DNA from: Halieaceae bacterium
Lineage (GTDB): Bacteria > Pseudomonadota > Gammaproteobacteria > Pseudomonadales > Halieaceae
Reading direction: 5' to 3'
NCBI GenBank assembly: GCA_028282105.1
Contig: JANQIO010000232.1
Span: 1 to 48,395, forward strand
DNA: 48,395 nt
Under the pieces are notes generated by a model. It had not been told where the DNA came from and ran no database searches. It was given only the letters and a program-made list of their open reading frames with translations. The stretch's first letter is position 1. Each line of letters opens with the position of its first letter. Made by a program: the position numbers and the translations under genes. Shown here piece by piece: positions 18,501 to 24,937 of this stretch.

Positions 18501-19258
18501 GTTAGGTTGGCGGTGCTGCCGTCGCTGTAGTTACCGGTGGCGGTGTAGGCGACCAGCGTGCCTTCCGGTGTGGCCTCATCCCGGGGTGTGACGCTGAGGG
18601 ACTCCAGGACGGCCTCGGTGACGGTAATCGAGGATGTGGACGTGAGGCCGGCGAAGCTCGCCACCAGTTCGTCCTCGCCGACGGCGACGCCGATGGCCGT
18701 GCCAAAATCGTCGATTTCGCGCGAGACGGGCGCAGCGCCAGGTTCGTAGGCGGCGAGAATGCCGCTGTCGTTCTCCAGCGTCCATTCGGCGGAAAAAGTG
18801 ACGTTTTCAACGCTGCCATCGCTGTAAACCGCATAGGCGCGGTAGTCCTGGGTGGTGTTGACGGGAATGCTCGCCGCCGGCGGCAGGATCTGCAGAATCT
18901 GTGCGACGGCCTCGCTCACGGTGAGCTCGGCAGCGCCGCTGACGCCGTCGAGGCTGGCACTGATGCTGGTAGTGCCGGTTGCCAGGCCGGTCGCTACCCC
19001 GGCGCTGTCGACGCTGGCAATCGCTGCGTCTGCACTAGCCCAGCTGGCCCGGGTGGTGAGGTCTTCCCGGCTGCCGTCCGAGTAGACGCCGGTGGCTGAG
19101 AATTCCTGCTGCATGCCAACCGCAATGCTGGCTTCGGCGGGGCTGACTTCGATTGCCGTCAGCAGGCGGGTATTGCCGTTGTCGAAACTAGCATCAGAGC
19201 CACCGCCACAGGCGGAGACCAGGGCTGCCAGAAGTAGTATTCCGAAGCGTTTCAGCAT
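9551..19258 (-). CDS. Giant Ig-like repeat lipoprotein with C-terminal chitin-binding module
   Basis: This 3235-residue protein begins with a lipoprotein signal (MLKRFGILLLAALVSAC, lipobox VSAC, Cys17, then GGG). The absence of Asp at +2 favours the outer membrane. About 34 tandem bacterial Ig-like (BIG_2-type) domains of roughly 90 residues follow, each with the pattern PxxxxVxxGxxQQYxAxAxxSDGSxxDVTxxVxW, SSDxxIAxVxxxGLATGLxxG and ISAxL. Domains 23 and 26 carry a paired-cysteine insert (VPCEEVPSC, YPCQGEPGC), and the last two Ig domains are cysteine-rich. The final 55 residues (YVIGDIVSFEGQNYECRQSH, then W...PALWTPVG) look like a CBM5/12 chitin-binding module. No RTX, LPXTG or autotransporter part is seen. 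Fully extended it would be well over 100 nm long. The role is inferred to be adhesion to a polysaccharide. A small outer-membrane barrel gene lies 45 bp upstream in the same direction. Confidence 0.9.
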   Translation of the reverse strand: MLKRFGILLLAALVSACGGGSDASFDNGNTRLLTAIEVSPAEASIAVGMQQEFSATGVYSDGSREDLTTRASWASADAAIASVDSAGVATGLATGTTSISASLDGVSGAAELTVSEAVAQILQILPPAASIPVNTTQDYRAYAVYSDGSVENVTFSAEWTLENDSGILAAYEPGAAPVSREIDDFGTAIGVAVGEDELVASFAGLTSTSSITVTEAVLESLSVTPRDEATPEGTLVAYTATGNYSDGSTANLTKVVTWSSSDPGVATISNSDPTRGLAAALAPGASDIIASFEGLSDQTSLTVLDDNVVRIDVLPPQAVIDVGQSLQYTAIAITETGRSLDITSGADWGSQNEAVATIDEGGSASGSAPGTTAITASYDGVTGTAQLAVRGAEIDLVAITVEPINAALYSFTTLQYTATAIYSDGSNADVTELVTWGSLDRTILVLSNDDDFGRGLAFGLQPGETDVTAELDGVSGSTPVTVVQTQAEIELVVRPALIGLPVGASVRYSADLVIDGERAIDVSEFVGWSSSEPGVASVDATGLARALAEGTALIVAELGLPGLTLEGSGQLNVRPAPPEILELAVTPVNASVIEGGQQQYQARAIYSDGTTEDVSDDVQWSTGDGGIAVVDTSGLATGVSAGTTSINAILTLSSGDISGAANLQVLPPALTGLTVTPPSATTLPEGQVQFTATAEFENGTTEDVSDSVSWLSSDPTVAQVDSRGLATGLNPGAVDIQATLATPDGTFSDAGRLRVNTPAVVIEELVVDPAAAEVLVGGKQQFNARVLLSDGSSQDVTTQVSWTSENSAIASVNDQGRATGIAEGNAGITASLTYEAVTYTDTAALEVTAAAVTIEELIVDPASASVLIAGTQQFSARVILSDGSSQDVTTDVGWSSSDSSIAQVDADGLATGLGEGHSEIVATLLYEGVTFSDAGRLTVEAPPVSVEEVRVQPPTATVIIGGTQQFSAEVVLSDGRVIDVTRDASWQSADSDIATVNGSGLATGVAEGATRVIATIEYDGDSFSGSGALTVTPPAVTVEELVVSPARATVLVDGTQAFTARAVLSDGSEQDVTDEVSWSSSDTQVASVDATGLARGLTAGASNIIARLDLGDALLEDSGRLRVEDAAPTVTAVRVEPVSSDILVNTKQQFLAFAELSNGEEIDVTRDVSWNSTDEDIAHVNGNGRATGLRAGSVDIVATLALESGSLTDSGALTVLPPPVTVLELRISPETAEVLIEGTVQYSAVAVLSDGSEPDVTEDVNWRSGNSSIAQIDSSGLATGLAEGNTNIRATLIYGDGQSIEDSAALAVKAPTVVVESIDVAPSSASVFVDGEQRYTATARLSDGSSLDVSRDVTWRSAPDDIAAVNRSGLATGLAAGVATISASLPTESGPVSDDGELIVEERPPELTGLEVYPPVVTMPLGTTQDFRAVAFFDDGSRENVTFAGTWSLSNDPPILERYDPADRLGLGSLDDFGTALSINLGIDDLTIEYLGEQASSRVEVVEAELVSITISPRDERVPVGTVTAFTADGVFTDGTSKDITDSVTWASSDPDVAIISNTSPTRGAAQALAVGDTTISATLGAVSDSTRLRVNSDPVVRIDVLPAQQTIDVGGSQQYQAIAVLTSGETEDVTFEASWTSSDGTVASINDLGLAQGLGAGDSTIGATFEGISGSAQLTVQDIVSVVSVVVDPPLQVLITLQTQQYTATAIYSDNSSRDVTDEVVWSVVDTSVARISNSAFFGNGLAIALLPGETSVVARLQVDESSVEGSASLQVLPPPTGIEKLEVNPPLANIVVGETQQYEAILVLTDGGRIDVSQYATWTSSDSSIASVNAGGLAHGEAPGDATITARLFGTDISGNASLTVRDEITVDAVVVSPPLAEVLEGGRQQYTAVAQLSDGNEVDVTDDVDWTTGNNAIAVISEAGEAEGVAAGSTAVIATLDVNGLIVRGAAQITVLPAITVEAVVVSPPLATLLVEGTQQYSAEVRLSDGRVIEVTGASWTSSDKEVAQINSDGLATALTPGQTQITATVKVDGEDFSGDATLIVEALTVDKIVITPQQANALVGDSRQFTATAVMSNGSTQDVTHNASWFVTNEAVASIESGQNAGLATGLGAGTTRVYVEYLDNGALVPCEEVPSCRAQFSVEEPGVTEIVVTPAVSEVIVAEKQQYRATAILENGDSVDVTDSVSWRSSDTAIASVNTDGLATGLSVGEVRISAALDDDGTPVEGDAELSVLAPPVTIEDIRVTPENETILLGDTLQYTATALLSDGSAVDVTDASGWESSDTSIASVNGSGLATGLSAGEVTVTANLKVEGTVYSGSTSLTVEEPLTITAIQVTPKVDEILAGNTLQYTATAVLSDLSTRDVTSQSIWFTSDAGIATAEQGANAGRVTGQAEGTASIWAEFTFEGTTYPCQGEPGCEATLRVTEPVTAVRIDVTPQTASVLIDDTQQYRAELVLSDNTVIDITDSAAWRSSDIDVARLQAPNGLFIGIAEGTAAVFASGDFDGTTLDGSAELIVEPPAVVVERIEVVPASASVFVGDSGTFEAFAYLSNGEVLDVSLESVWRSSDTSVGVIDPGTGFAEAIAAGSTQISASFDYNGDISTGTSDVTVTEAQPDLLEVAPVTAAIAVGDEQQYVATLHYEDGREEPVTDSVNWSAGDTDIAVVSNAQGSEGLATALAEGNTRIIATHGSGLTGEGSLDVIPPTLVALEVDPASLDLVEGESDRLFALATFSDESVLDVSAEADWSSDDNATVSVGNGVDNGGVISGNQPGNATVTARYEGLDAVSAISVAANSLVNGWIEPGSNTMEVGQEEDYRAFGEFLDDSSREITDEVIWQTSDPAVATVGNGSGRRAAQPKGRVLALSTGNADISALFEGAEVDSSPLTVTPRTATALTVKPDSALLVINETAALRSVATYADGSDEDVTDKSIWSSSDSDVAVVGNRGDTAGVVTATGLGSATVSAAFDGLEADSLIQVADGDCSGKPTSIVIDSGDQVVQQGQTVRFTARATYPDGCSQDVTESNQTVWQSQDKKICDFESPKGGIATGLSVGVATVEVKHRGVNSTATCTVIAREDCDLDQNELPDFIYIVEAKTVAPGEQAQFEARAVWRGGACETDVTRSPFLQWRTLNGGEQICSIVPQTGVATGKKDGVSDIEAAYNGGRNDQSTCTVESTPSPGTCGPEWQVKGASYVIGDIVSFEGQNYECRQSHTTWGDPNWAPPNTPALWTPVGACN
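13930..15047 (-). repeat. Duplicated four-domain block, copy B (Ig domains 16-19)
   Basis: Ig domains 16-19 of the giant lipoprotein match domains 2-5 in order. Shared features are TTQDFRAVAFFDDGSRENVTF with a long DDFGTAL insert, SPRDERVPVGTVTAFTADG with SPTRGAAQAL, PVVRIDVLPAQQTIDVG, and QQYTATAIYSDNSSRDVT with a GNGLAIALLPGET stretch. It reads as an old internal duplication. Confidence 0.65.
17801..18907 (-). repeat. Duplicated four-domain block, copy A (Ig domains 2-5)
   Basis: The partner of domains 16-19: TTQDYRAYAVYSDGSVENVTF with the IDDFGTAIGVAVG insert, TPRDEATPEGTLVAYTATG with SDPTRGLAAAL, NVVRIDVLPPQAVIDVG, and LQYTATAIYSDGSNADVT with GRGLAFGLQPGETD. The four idiosyncratic domain types occur in the same order in both copies, which chance among generic Ig repeats would not give. 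Confidence 0.65.
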
Positions 19259-19303
19259 GTCTTCTTATCCGTGCTCACTGTTCTGCAGCCAGGGGTTGAT
19301 GGG

Positions 19304-19906
19304 CTAGAAGCGGAAGTCCAGGCCGATGGCGAGATGGTGAAACTCCTCGTGGGTATACTCACCGCGGCCGCTTGCCGGGCGCAGCCGGGTGTTGTGTTCC
19401 GGCGCCAGGAACTGGTAGCGGGCTTCCAGCTGCCAGCGGTCTCCCAGCATCACTGCAATACCGGTCTGCACGCCCCACAGAAAATCCTCGCTTTCGCGAT
19501 CGCGGTTGAGGGTTTCGATAGGCGCATCCTGCCAGTCCAGTGTGCTTTCGCCGGCCAGCAGTCCCAGGGACCAGGACCAGTTATCCGTCAGCCGCCAGCG
19601 GCGGTTGATGGACAGGAACCAGTTGTCTATCTCGGTATCGTCGGCGTCGACCCGGCTGAATTCAGCGGTGGCAAACCAGCGCTCGTTGAGGTGATAGCCC
19701 AGCCGCAGGCCGAGGGTGCTTCCTTCGTCATCAGGGTCGAACAAAAGCTGGACGTCGCCCTCGTCAACGTCGAGATTGCCATCGAAGCTCTGCCAGCCGG
19801 CGGAAACCCCGACCAACCAGTCGCCGTTATCCTCGGCGAAGGTCTGGGCGCTGATAGCGCTGATGGCGAGTGCCGCTGCCGTTCCACGCAGCGCCCGCGC
19901 GGTCAT
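19304..19906 (-). CDS. Small outer-membrane beta-barrel protein
   Basis: This 200-residue protein has a signal peptide (MTARALRGTAAALAISAI..., cleaved near AQTFA). Alternating amphipathic strands follow, such as DWLVGVSAGWQSF, TLGLRLGYHLNERWFATAEF, WSWSLGLLAGE and FLWGVQTGIAVMLGDRWQLE. It ends in a C-terminal Phe (HHLAIGLDFRF), the usual Bam recognition signal. This fits an eight-stranded OmpA/OmpW-like barrel. The ATG at 19906 gives a normal signal peptide; the in-frame ATG at 19948 would add 14 residues. The giant Ig-like lipoprotein gene starts 45 bp downstream, so the two probably share a transcript. A role in displaying the lipoprotein is only a hypothesis. Confidence 0.75.
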   Translation of the reverse strand: MTARALRGTAAALAISAISAQTFAEDNGDWLVGVSAGWQSFDGNLDVDEGDVQLLFDPDDEGSTLGLRLGYHLNERWFATAEFSRVDADDTEIDNWFLSINRRWRLTDNWSWSLGLLAGESTLDWQDAPIETLNRDRESEDFLWGVQTGIAVMLGDRWQLEARYQFLAPEHNTRLRPASGRGEYTHEEFHHLAIGLDFRF

Positions 19907-20058
19907 ATGAGTGGAACTCTCTCGCCCTGTCCTGGTGGCGACACGCATTCCCTGTTCCCCCTTCGCTCGCGAGACCTGTGTTTCCGCCGTTTAATGTAGC
20001 GGGTCATGGGCGACAGCGCTATGGCTGCGGACGACAGTCTGTACTCTCTCGGACCTTT

Positions 20059-20088
20059 GCCGGGCAGCTCCATCAAGTGCCCGGCTTT
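20059..20088 (+). repeat. Hairpin in the leader region of the orphan adaptor gene
   Basis: GCCGGGCA (20059-20066) and TGCCCGGC (20078-20085) form a perfect 8-bp stem with an 11-base loop, followed only by TTTATTG. It is a weak terminator or leader structure about 65 bp before the adaptor start. I see nothing else in 19907-20154. Confidence 0.35.
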
Positions 20089-20154
20089 ATTGTCGCCAAT
20101 ACGCTCGCCGCAGTATGCTGACACACAGGTTTGGTTCGGCTGTCGAGAGACCGT

Positions 20155-20958
20155 ATGAAAGTACGCATTGCAGCGCTTGGTCTGGTGCTTCTGGCGCCAG
20201 CGGTAAACGCCCAGGGTCTGGCGGGGCTGGATTGCGTGATTCAACCCTCACGCGAGGTACAGCTCAGCAGCGCGGTCAGTGGCATTCTCGAGAGTATCGA
20301 GGTGGACCGCGGCGACGCAGTCGTCGAAGGCCAACTGCTCGCCCGGCTCAGTTCCGGTGTCGAGCGCGCCAGCGCGGAACTGGCGCGCCAGCGCGCTGAG
20401 AGCGAACTGGCAATCAGCTCCCAGCAGGAGAGACTGTCTCTGGCACAGCGCAGCCTGGCGCGGGTAGATACCCTGCACTCCAACAAGATGATTTCCGAGA
20501 AGGAGCAGGACGAGACCCGCACCGAGGCTCGGCTGGCACAGCTGGATTACGACACCGCCAGAGAGGAAAAATCTATCGCCGGCCTGGAGTACCAGCGCGC
20601 CCTGGAGGTGTTAAAGCTGCGTGAGATCACAAGCCCGCTGAGCGGCTACGTGGTCGACCGCTACAAGTCGGTGGGCGAGTACGTCGAGGAACAACCCATC
20701 CTGCTGTTGGCCCAGGTGGACCCGCTCTACGTTGAAGTGATCGCGCCAGTGGGCCTGTATCGCACCATCGAGCCGGGTATGACTGCGCAGATTTTTCCCG
20801 AACAACCCATCGGCGGCGAGCTGCAGGCGGTGGTAAAAACCGTGGACCCGGTAGTCGATGCCGCCAGTGGCACCTTCCGTGTGCGGCTGGAGCTGGACAA
20901 CGGCGATAACGCCATCCCCGCCGGTATCTCCTGTGCGGTGGAGTTTCCCGGGCGCTAG
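20155..20958 (+). CDS. HlyD/RND-type periplasmic adaptor without a partner
   Basis: This 267-residue membrane-fusion protein has a signal peptide (MKVRIAALGLVLLAPAVNA). A first lipoyl half follows (SGILESIEVDRGDAVVEGQL), then a coiled-coil hairpin of about 90 residues (ERASAELARQRAESELAISS onward), the second lipoyl half (ITSPLSGYVVDRYKSVGEYV) and a beta-barrel domain ending near EFPGR. It is short for the family because the membrane-proximal domain is missing. ATG 20155 with GAGAGACC upstream is preferred to 20131. No permease or outer-membrane factor gene adjoins it, so it may serve a pump encoded elsewhere, or a different envelope role. Confidence 0.8.
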   Translation: MKVRIAALGLVLLAPAVNAQGLAGLDCVIQPSREVQLSSAVSGILESIEVDRGDAVVEGQLLARLSSGVERASAELARQRAESELAISSQQERLSLAQRSLARVDTLHSNKMISEKEQDETRTEARLAQLDYDTAREEKSIAGLEYQRALEVLKLREITSPLSGYVVDRYKSVGEYVEEQPILLLAQVDPLYVEVIAPVGLYRTIEPGMTAQIFPEQPIGGELQAVVKTVDPVVDAASGTFRVRLELDNGDNAIPAGISCAVEFPGR

Positions 20959-20965
20959 CGAGACC

Positions 20966-21961
20966 TCACAAAGACAACCACAGGCGCAGCAGATGCCGGC
21001 GCCGCTCGGGCTCTTCGAAGTCCTCATAGGCGGTGCGGGCATGCAGGCAGCTGTGATTGGACAGTAGCTGAATGTCACCCGGCTCGAGGTCCATGTCGAA
21101 GTACATACCCGCCTCGTTGGCGATCCCCTCATAGCAATCGAATAGCGCCTGCTCAGTCTCGCCCAGCTCGCCGACCTCGGCGTGGCGCACCACGGAACGG
21201 AAATAGTCTGCGTGATAAAACGTCCGCAGAGCGCCGCCCGCAAAACGGCAGGGCGGGATGGGCAGGGTGCTGCCCTCGCTATTCACTTCCCGGTCGCGGA
21301 TATCCAGCAGCACTGGCTCAAACAGGCGGTAGGCGAGTTCCGGCTCGCGGCGCAGCAGTTCATTGAAGACAGCCACAGAGCTGACAATGCGGCTCTCGCC
21401 GCCGGTCCTGGCCTTGTTCAGGCACAGCAAGCCCACCACGTCGGCGGCGTCGCAGTGGTAGGCAATTTTTGCCGCGGTCTTGTACAGGCGTGCGGCGGTA
21501 TCGGTGGCCGCGGCGCCGGTGTCGGTGACGTGGCCCAGCAGGTGACCCTCCGGGTTCTGTTCGCCCGGGCGACCCAGATGCAGGCCGAAGCACCAGAAAA
21601 ACAGTTCGGCCTCGGCCGCAGACATGGCCTCAACGGGCACGCCACGCACCACCACAAAACCACGGCCCTCAGCCAGGGCCTGCCGCCAGCCGTCGAACAA
21701 ATGCGTGAAAGCTGGCAGCGGGAACTCCGCTGCCGTCAGTTCGCGGGTCGGCCGGCCCAGTGCCGCCGCCGCCCGCACGGCCTCGAGGACCTGGGCCTGT
21801 TGCCGCTGGTCGAGCCGGTAGGCCAGGTCTTCGAGTCCCGCCAGCTGGTCTCCGCGCCAGGCGGCGGGCAGGTCCAGGCTGGCGCTGGGCAGCTGTTCGT
21901 GGGGGCGATCAAAGTAGTGAAGCGTCTGGTCGATAAAACTCAGGTACTGCGGGGCGCTCAT
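20966..21961 (-). CDS. TauD/TfdA-family Fe(II)/2-oxoglutarate dioxygenase
   Basis: This 331-residue cytoplasmic enzyme belongs to the TauD/TfdA group, which hydroxylates small organic substrates using O2 and 2-oxoglutarate. The proximal iron motif HxD is seen in KIAYHCDAADVVGLLCL (about residues 168-170), and the distal His probably lies in LLSNHSCLHARTAYED near the C-terminus, followed by the 2-oxoglutarate-binding RRRHLLRLWL arginines. A strong ribosome binding site (GGGAGG) precedes the ATG. It lies 49 bp downstream of the diguanylate cyclase gene on the same strand. The substrate cannot be told; homologues are often annotated only as TauD-like. Confidence 0.8.
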   Translation of the reverse strand: MSAPQYLSFIDQTLHYFDRPHEQLPSASLDLPAAWRGDQLAGLEDLAYRLDQRQQAQVLEAVRAAAALGRPTRELTAAEFPLPAFTHLFDGWRQALAEGRGFVVVRGVPVEAMSAAEAELFFWCFGLHLGRPGEQNPEGHLLGHVTDTGAAATDTAARLYKTAAKIAYHCDAADVVGLLCLNKARTGGESRIVSSVAVFNELLRREPELAYRLFEPVLLDIRDREVNSEGSTLPIPPCRFAGGALRTFYHADYFRSVVRHAEVGELGETEQALFDCYEGIANEAGMYFDMDLEPGDIQLLSNHSCLHARTAYEDFEEPERRRHLLRLWLSL

Positions 21962-22010
21962 AAATGCATACCTCCCGAGGTGCGGACCAGCAGTCTATCG
22001 CAGGTGACTC

Positions 22011-23918
22011 CTATCCCGACAAGCCGGCGGCGAGGCCGGGGCTGAAGGTAGTGATTCGCCCCTTGCCGGCTGACTTCGACTGGTACAGGGCGCGGTCGGC
22101 GCGTGCATAGAGCTGTTCGGCGCTCTTCAGGGCGCTGTCGGAGTCGGCGATACCGATGCTGATAGACACCGAGAAGCTGGCGCCGTCCTCGGTGGTGAAG
22201 CGGTGTGCGGCAATGGCTTCCAGCAGACGCTGTGCTACCTGGCTGCATTGCTCGGTGGTGGTGCGCGGCAACACGCAGAGGAATTCCTCGCCGCCGATGC
22301 GGCCCATGATGTCGCGGTTGCGCAGGGAGCTCATGCCGATGTTCGCCACCTCGCGAATGACGCTGTCGCCCACCGGGTGGCCGTAGTTGTCATTGATGGC
22401 CTTGAAGTTATCGATGTCGATAAGAATGACGGACAGGCCGCCGCTCTCCACGGTAATTTTGGGGATGACTTCTTCCAGATAGGCGAAGGTGTAGGCGCGG
22501 TTGTAGAGCCCCGACAGCCCGTCGCGATGCGACAGGGCGAGGATGTGGCGGTTGTTGCGCCACTGGAACAGCAGTCCTCCCAGCACCATCAGGCACAGCG
22601 CCACGACCAGGATGATCAGGTAGCGCTGGGTCTCGTTGGCCGACTGGTGGCTCTCCACCTGCAGTCGATTGATCTCGGCCTGGCGCTCCAGCAGATTGAT
22701 TTCCAGATCCTTGCGCTCACTCTCAAGGCCGGCGCGCAGCATGTTCATACGGTCAGAGGAATTCTGCTCCGACAGGGTCATGGAAGCCCGGTGGTAGGCA
22801 TCCAGCGCCGCGTAGGCTGCGGCGGATTGCCCGCTGTGGAAAGCGATCTGGCTGCGAATATAGTCCAGCTCCAGCATCCAACTGGTGCCCGCCAGCTCGG
22901 GCATGCTGCCGAGAATCGCCGCCGCGCGATCCAAAGCGGCCTGGGCGGCGGGTATATCGCCCGCCTGGGCCTGGCACTTGGCCAGCTCCTTGAGCAGTTC
23001 GGCGTCGTAGTCTTCCGGCCCGTTGTAGCCCAGCGCCAGCTCGATGGCGGGGACGGCACGCGCACAGTCACCCTGCTCGCCATAGGTCATCGCCAGCCCG
23101 TAGTTGCCGTAGAACAGGCGGCTGACGCCCGGTGCGTAGCGGGTGTGCTGCAGGTACTCCTGGAAGTACTTCTCGGCCTGGGTCCATTGGCCCGCGTAGC
23201 GGAAGGTGCTGGCCAGGCCCAGCAGCACGCTGGCGATTTGCTCCTGGTAACCGAGTCGCTGCAGGTCTTCCAGCGACTTCATGTAATACTCGATGGAGCG
23301 GGGGTAGTCGTCCATGTAGGCATACACGGCGCCATAGGCATCGTTGACCATGGCGATCAGGTCCTGCTGATTGGACTCCATGGCCACCTGGTAGGCCATT
23401 TGCAGCTCCTGCAGTGAGGCGTTGTACTGCTCCAACACGCCACGGGTAAAGGCCAGCTCCTGGACCGCGAACACGTACAGGCGCCTGGCGTCGATAGTCA
23501 ACGCCTGTTCCGCGACGTCGGTGAGAATCTCGATGCCGCGGCGCAGTTCGCCGTTGCGAATCTCGATGATGCCCGCATAGGTATGCAGCCACAGCACCAA
23601 CTCCGGGGTGGCCCCGGACAGCCGGGCGCCGCGGGCCAGCTCCACGTCGTTCTGGAACTCCTCGTACATGAACAGGGCGTTGTGGGCCTGGGCGCGCCGC
23701 AACAGGTACCAGAGCTGGGTTTCACCGTCGGCGTTATCGTACGCCGCCTGGGCCTGCTGCAATTGCTCGAGAATGCGGGCCGGTTGGCGGTGTACCTCCT
23801 GCTCCATGGCGATCAGCTCACGCCGCAGGTTCTGGGCGTCCAGCTGCGCGAATGCGGCGGGCGCCGCCAGCAGGCAAAACAGCATCAGTGGGAAGAGTCG
23901 AGAGCGTCGGTAGTGCAC
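22011..23918 (-). CDS. Diguanylate cyclase with TPR-rich periplasmic sensor
   Basis: This 635-residue inner-membrane protein has a signal sequence (to about residue 24), a helical TPR-like region over residues 40-390, a coiled coil (about 395-430), one transmembrane helix (433-451, YLIILVVALCLMVLGGLLF) and a C-terminal GGDEF domain. The active site reads GGEEF (542-546). The upstream RNRD at 533-536 is a canonical RxxD inhibitory site, so cyclic-di-GMP product inhibition is expected. It should make c-di-GMP in response to a periplasmic protein or peptide signal. A GTG at 23918 is the only start that keeps the signal peptide. No effector is adjacent. Confidence 0.9.
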   Translation of the reverse strand: MHYRRSRLFPLMLFCLLAAPAAFAQLDAQNLRRELIAMEQEVHRQPARILEQLQQAQAAYDNADGETQLWYLLRRAQAHNALFMYEEFQNDVELARGARLSGATPELVLWLHTYAGIIEIRNGELRRGIEILTDVAEQALTIDARRLYVFAVQELAFTRGVLEQYNASLQELQMAYQVAMESNQQDLIAMVNDAYGAVYAYMDDYPRSIEYYMKSLEDLQRLGYQEQIASVLLGLASTFRYAGQWTQAEKYFQEYLQHTRYAPGVSRLFYGNYGLAMTYGEQGDCARAVPAIELALGYNGPEDYDAELLKELAKCQAQAGDIPAAQAALDRAAAILGSMPELAGTSWMLELDYIRSQIAFHSGQSAAAYAALDAYHRASMTLSEQNSSDRMNMLRAGLESERKDLEINLLERQAEINRLQVESHQSANETQRYLIILVVALCLMVLGGLLFQWRNNRHILALSHRDGLSGLYNRAYTFAYLEEVIPKITVESGGLSVILIDIDNFKAINDNYGHPVGDSVIREVANIGMSSLRNRDIMGRIGGEEFLCVLPRTTTEQCSQVAQRLLEAIAAHRFTTEDGASFSVSISIGIADSDSALKSAEQLYARADRALYQSKSAGKGRITTFSPGLAAGLSG

Positions 23919-24130
23919 GTTGTTCAGCTGTTCTTTGTGTGACCGGCCCCAGGCCAGCCACGGGTGGTGGTGGAGTGAGCGCTGCAGTGTACCGAGCGCG
24001 CCGCCGCCGGGCTAACAACCGCGTTTCGCTTATGGTGTCACGGCTGTTCCCGACTTCGCAAATGCGCGACCTGGGCGGTCGCGTTATCATGCCCCGCTCA
24101 ATTTTCTCGCCGAATCCCAGGACACGCCCC

Positions 24131-24922
24131 ATGACTGCTGAAAACCTTGTTCTCCTCGACATCCACGACAGCGGTGTTGCCGTGGTGACACTCAATCGCC
24201 CCACCGCCATGAACGCCCTGAGCGGCGCCCTGCGCAATGAGCTCTACGAGGTCATGCAAACCATCAGGGCCAACGAAGCGGTGAAGGCCGTGGTGCTGAC
24301 CGGTGCCGGCGACAAGGCATTCACAGCGGGCCTGGACCTGAAAGAGCTGGGCAGTGAGGGCAACGTCGGTAAGGAGGCGACCGACACCGACCCGCGGGTA
24401 AACCCCGTCAACGCCGTGCGCAGCTGCGGCAAGCCCGTGGTCGGCGCCATCAACGGTGTGGCCATAACCGGCGGCTTCGAAGTGGCGCTGGCTTGCGACA
24501 TCCTGGTAGCGTCGGATCGCGCGCGCTTTGCCGACACCCACGCCCTGGTCGGCATCATGCCGGGCTGGGGCCTGTCCCAGAAACTCTCACGCACGGTTGG
24601 TTTGGCACGGGCCAAGGAGCTGTCCTTCACCGGCCGCTTCATCAATGCGGCCACCGCCCTGGACTGGGGCCTGGTGAGCCAGGTGGTCGCGCCCGAGGCG
24701 CTGCTGGACACCGCCCTGGCGCTGGCTGAAGACATTGCCTTTGTCGATCCGGCGTTCCTGGCCGCCTATGGTGAGCTGATCAGCAGTGGTTACAGCATGG
24801 GCTTCGAGGACGCCCTGCGCCACGAACACCAGGTATCCTCCGTGGCCAACGCCGATGTCACCGCCGGCGATATCGAGAAGCGCCGCGAGGCGGTGATGGC
24901 CCGTGGCCGGGCGCGCCAGTAG
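24131..24922 (+). CDS. Enoyl-CoA hydratase/isomerase-family protein
   Basis: This 263-residue crotonase-fold enzyme acts on acyl-CoA thioesters. The oxyanion-hole segments are AFTAGLDLKEL (about 63-73) and GVAITGGFEVAL (109-120). Of the two catalytic glutamates of true enoyl-CoA hydratases, the first is present (Glu117, GGFE) but the second position reads FADTHALVG, with His137. This is typical of a subgroup annotated as EchA-like whose reaction is often unproved. ATG 24131 follows AGGA; the frame is open further upstream but without similarity to the family. The gene is convergent with the Nudix gene. Confidence 0.85.
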   Translation: MTAENLVLLDIHDSGVAVVTLNRPTAMNALSGALRNELYEVMQTIRANEAVKAVVLTGAGDKAFTAGLDLKELGSEGNVGKEATDTDPRVNPVNAVRSCGKPVVGAINGVAITGGFEVALACDILVASDRARFADTHALVGIMPGWGLSQKLSRTVGLARAKELSFTGRFINAATALDWGLVSQVVAPEALLDTALALAEDIAFVDPAFLAAYGELISSGYSMGFEDALRHEHQVSSVANADVTAGDIEKRREAVMARGRARQ

Positions 24923-24937
24923 CGACGGGGGCAGGTA

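Noticed and set aside
9700-19190. Periodic repeats that might suggest a CRISPR array or tandem-repeat DNA
   Set aside because: The period of about 270 bp is in frame and variable, encoding Ig domains. There are no constant repeats with unique spacers.
20059-20088. Hairpin as a true rho-independent terminator
   Set aside because: Only three T follow the stem, and no plus-strand gene ends just upstream.
23852-24130. 93-codon upstream extension of the enoyl-CoA hydratase
   Set aside because: The extension has no family similarity, is Arg-rich, and overlaps the start region of the divergent cyclase gene. The ATG at 24131 fits the crotonase N-terminus.
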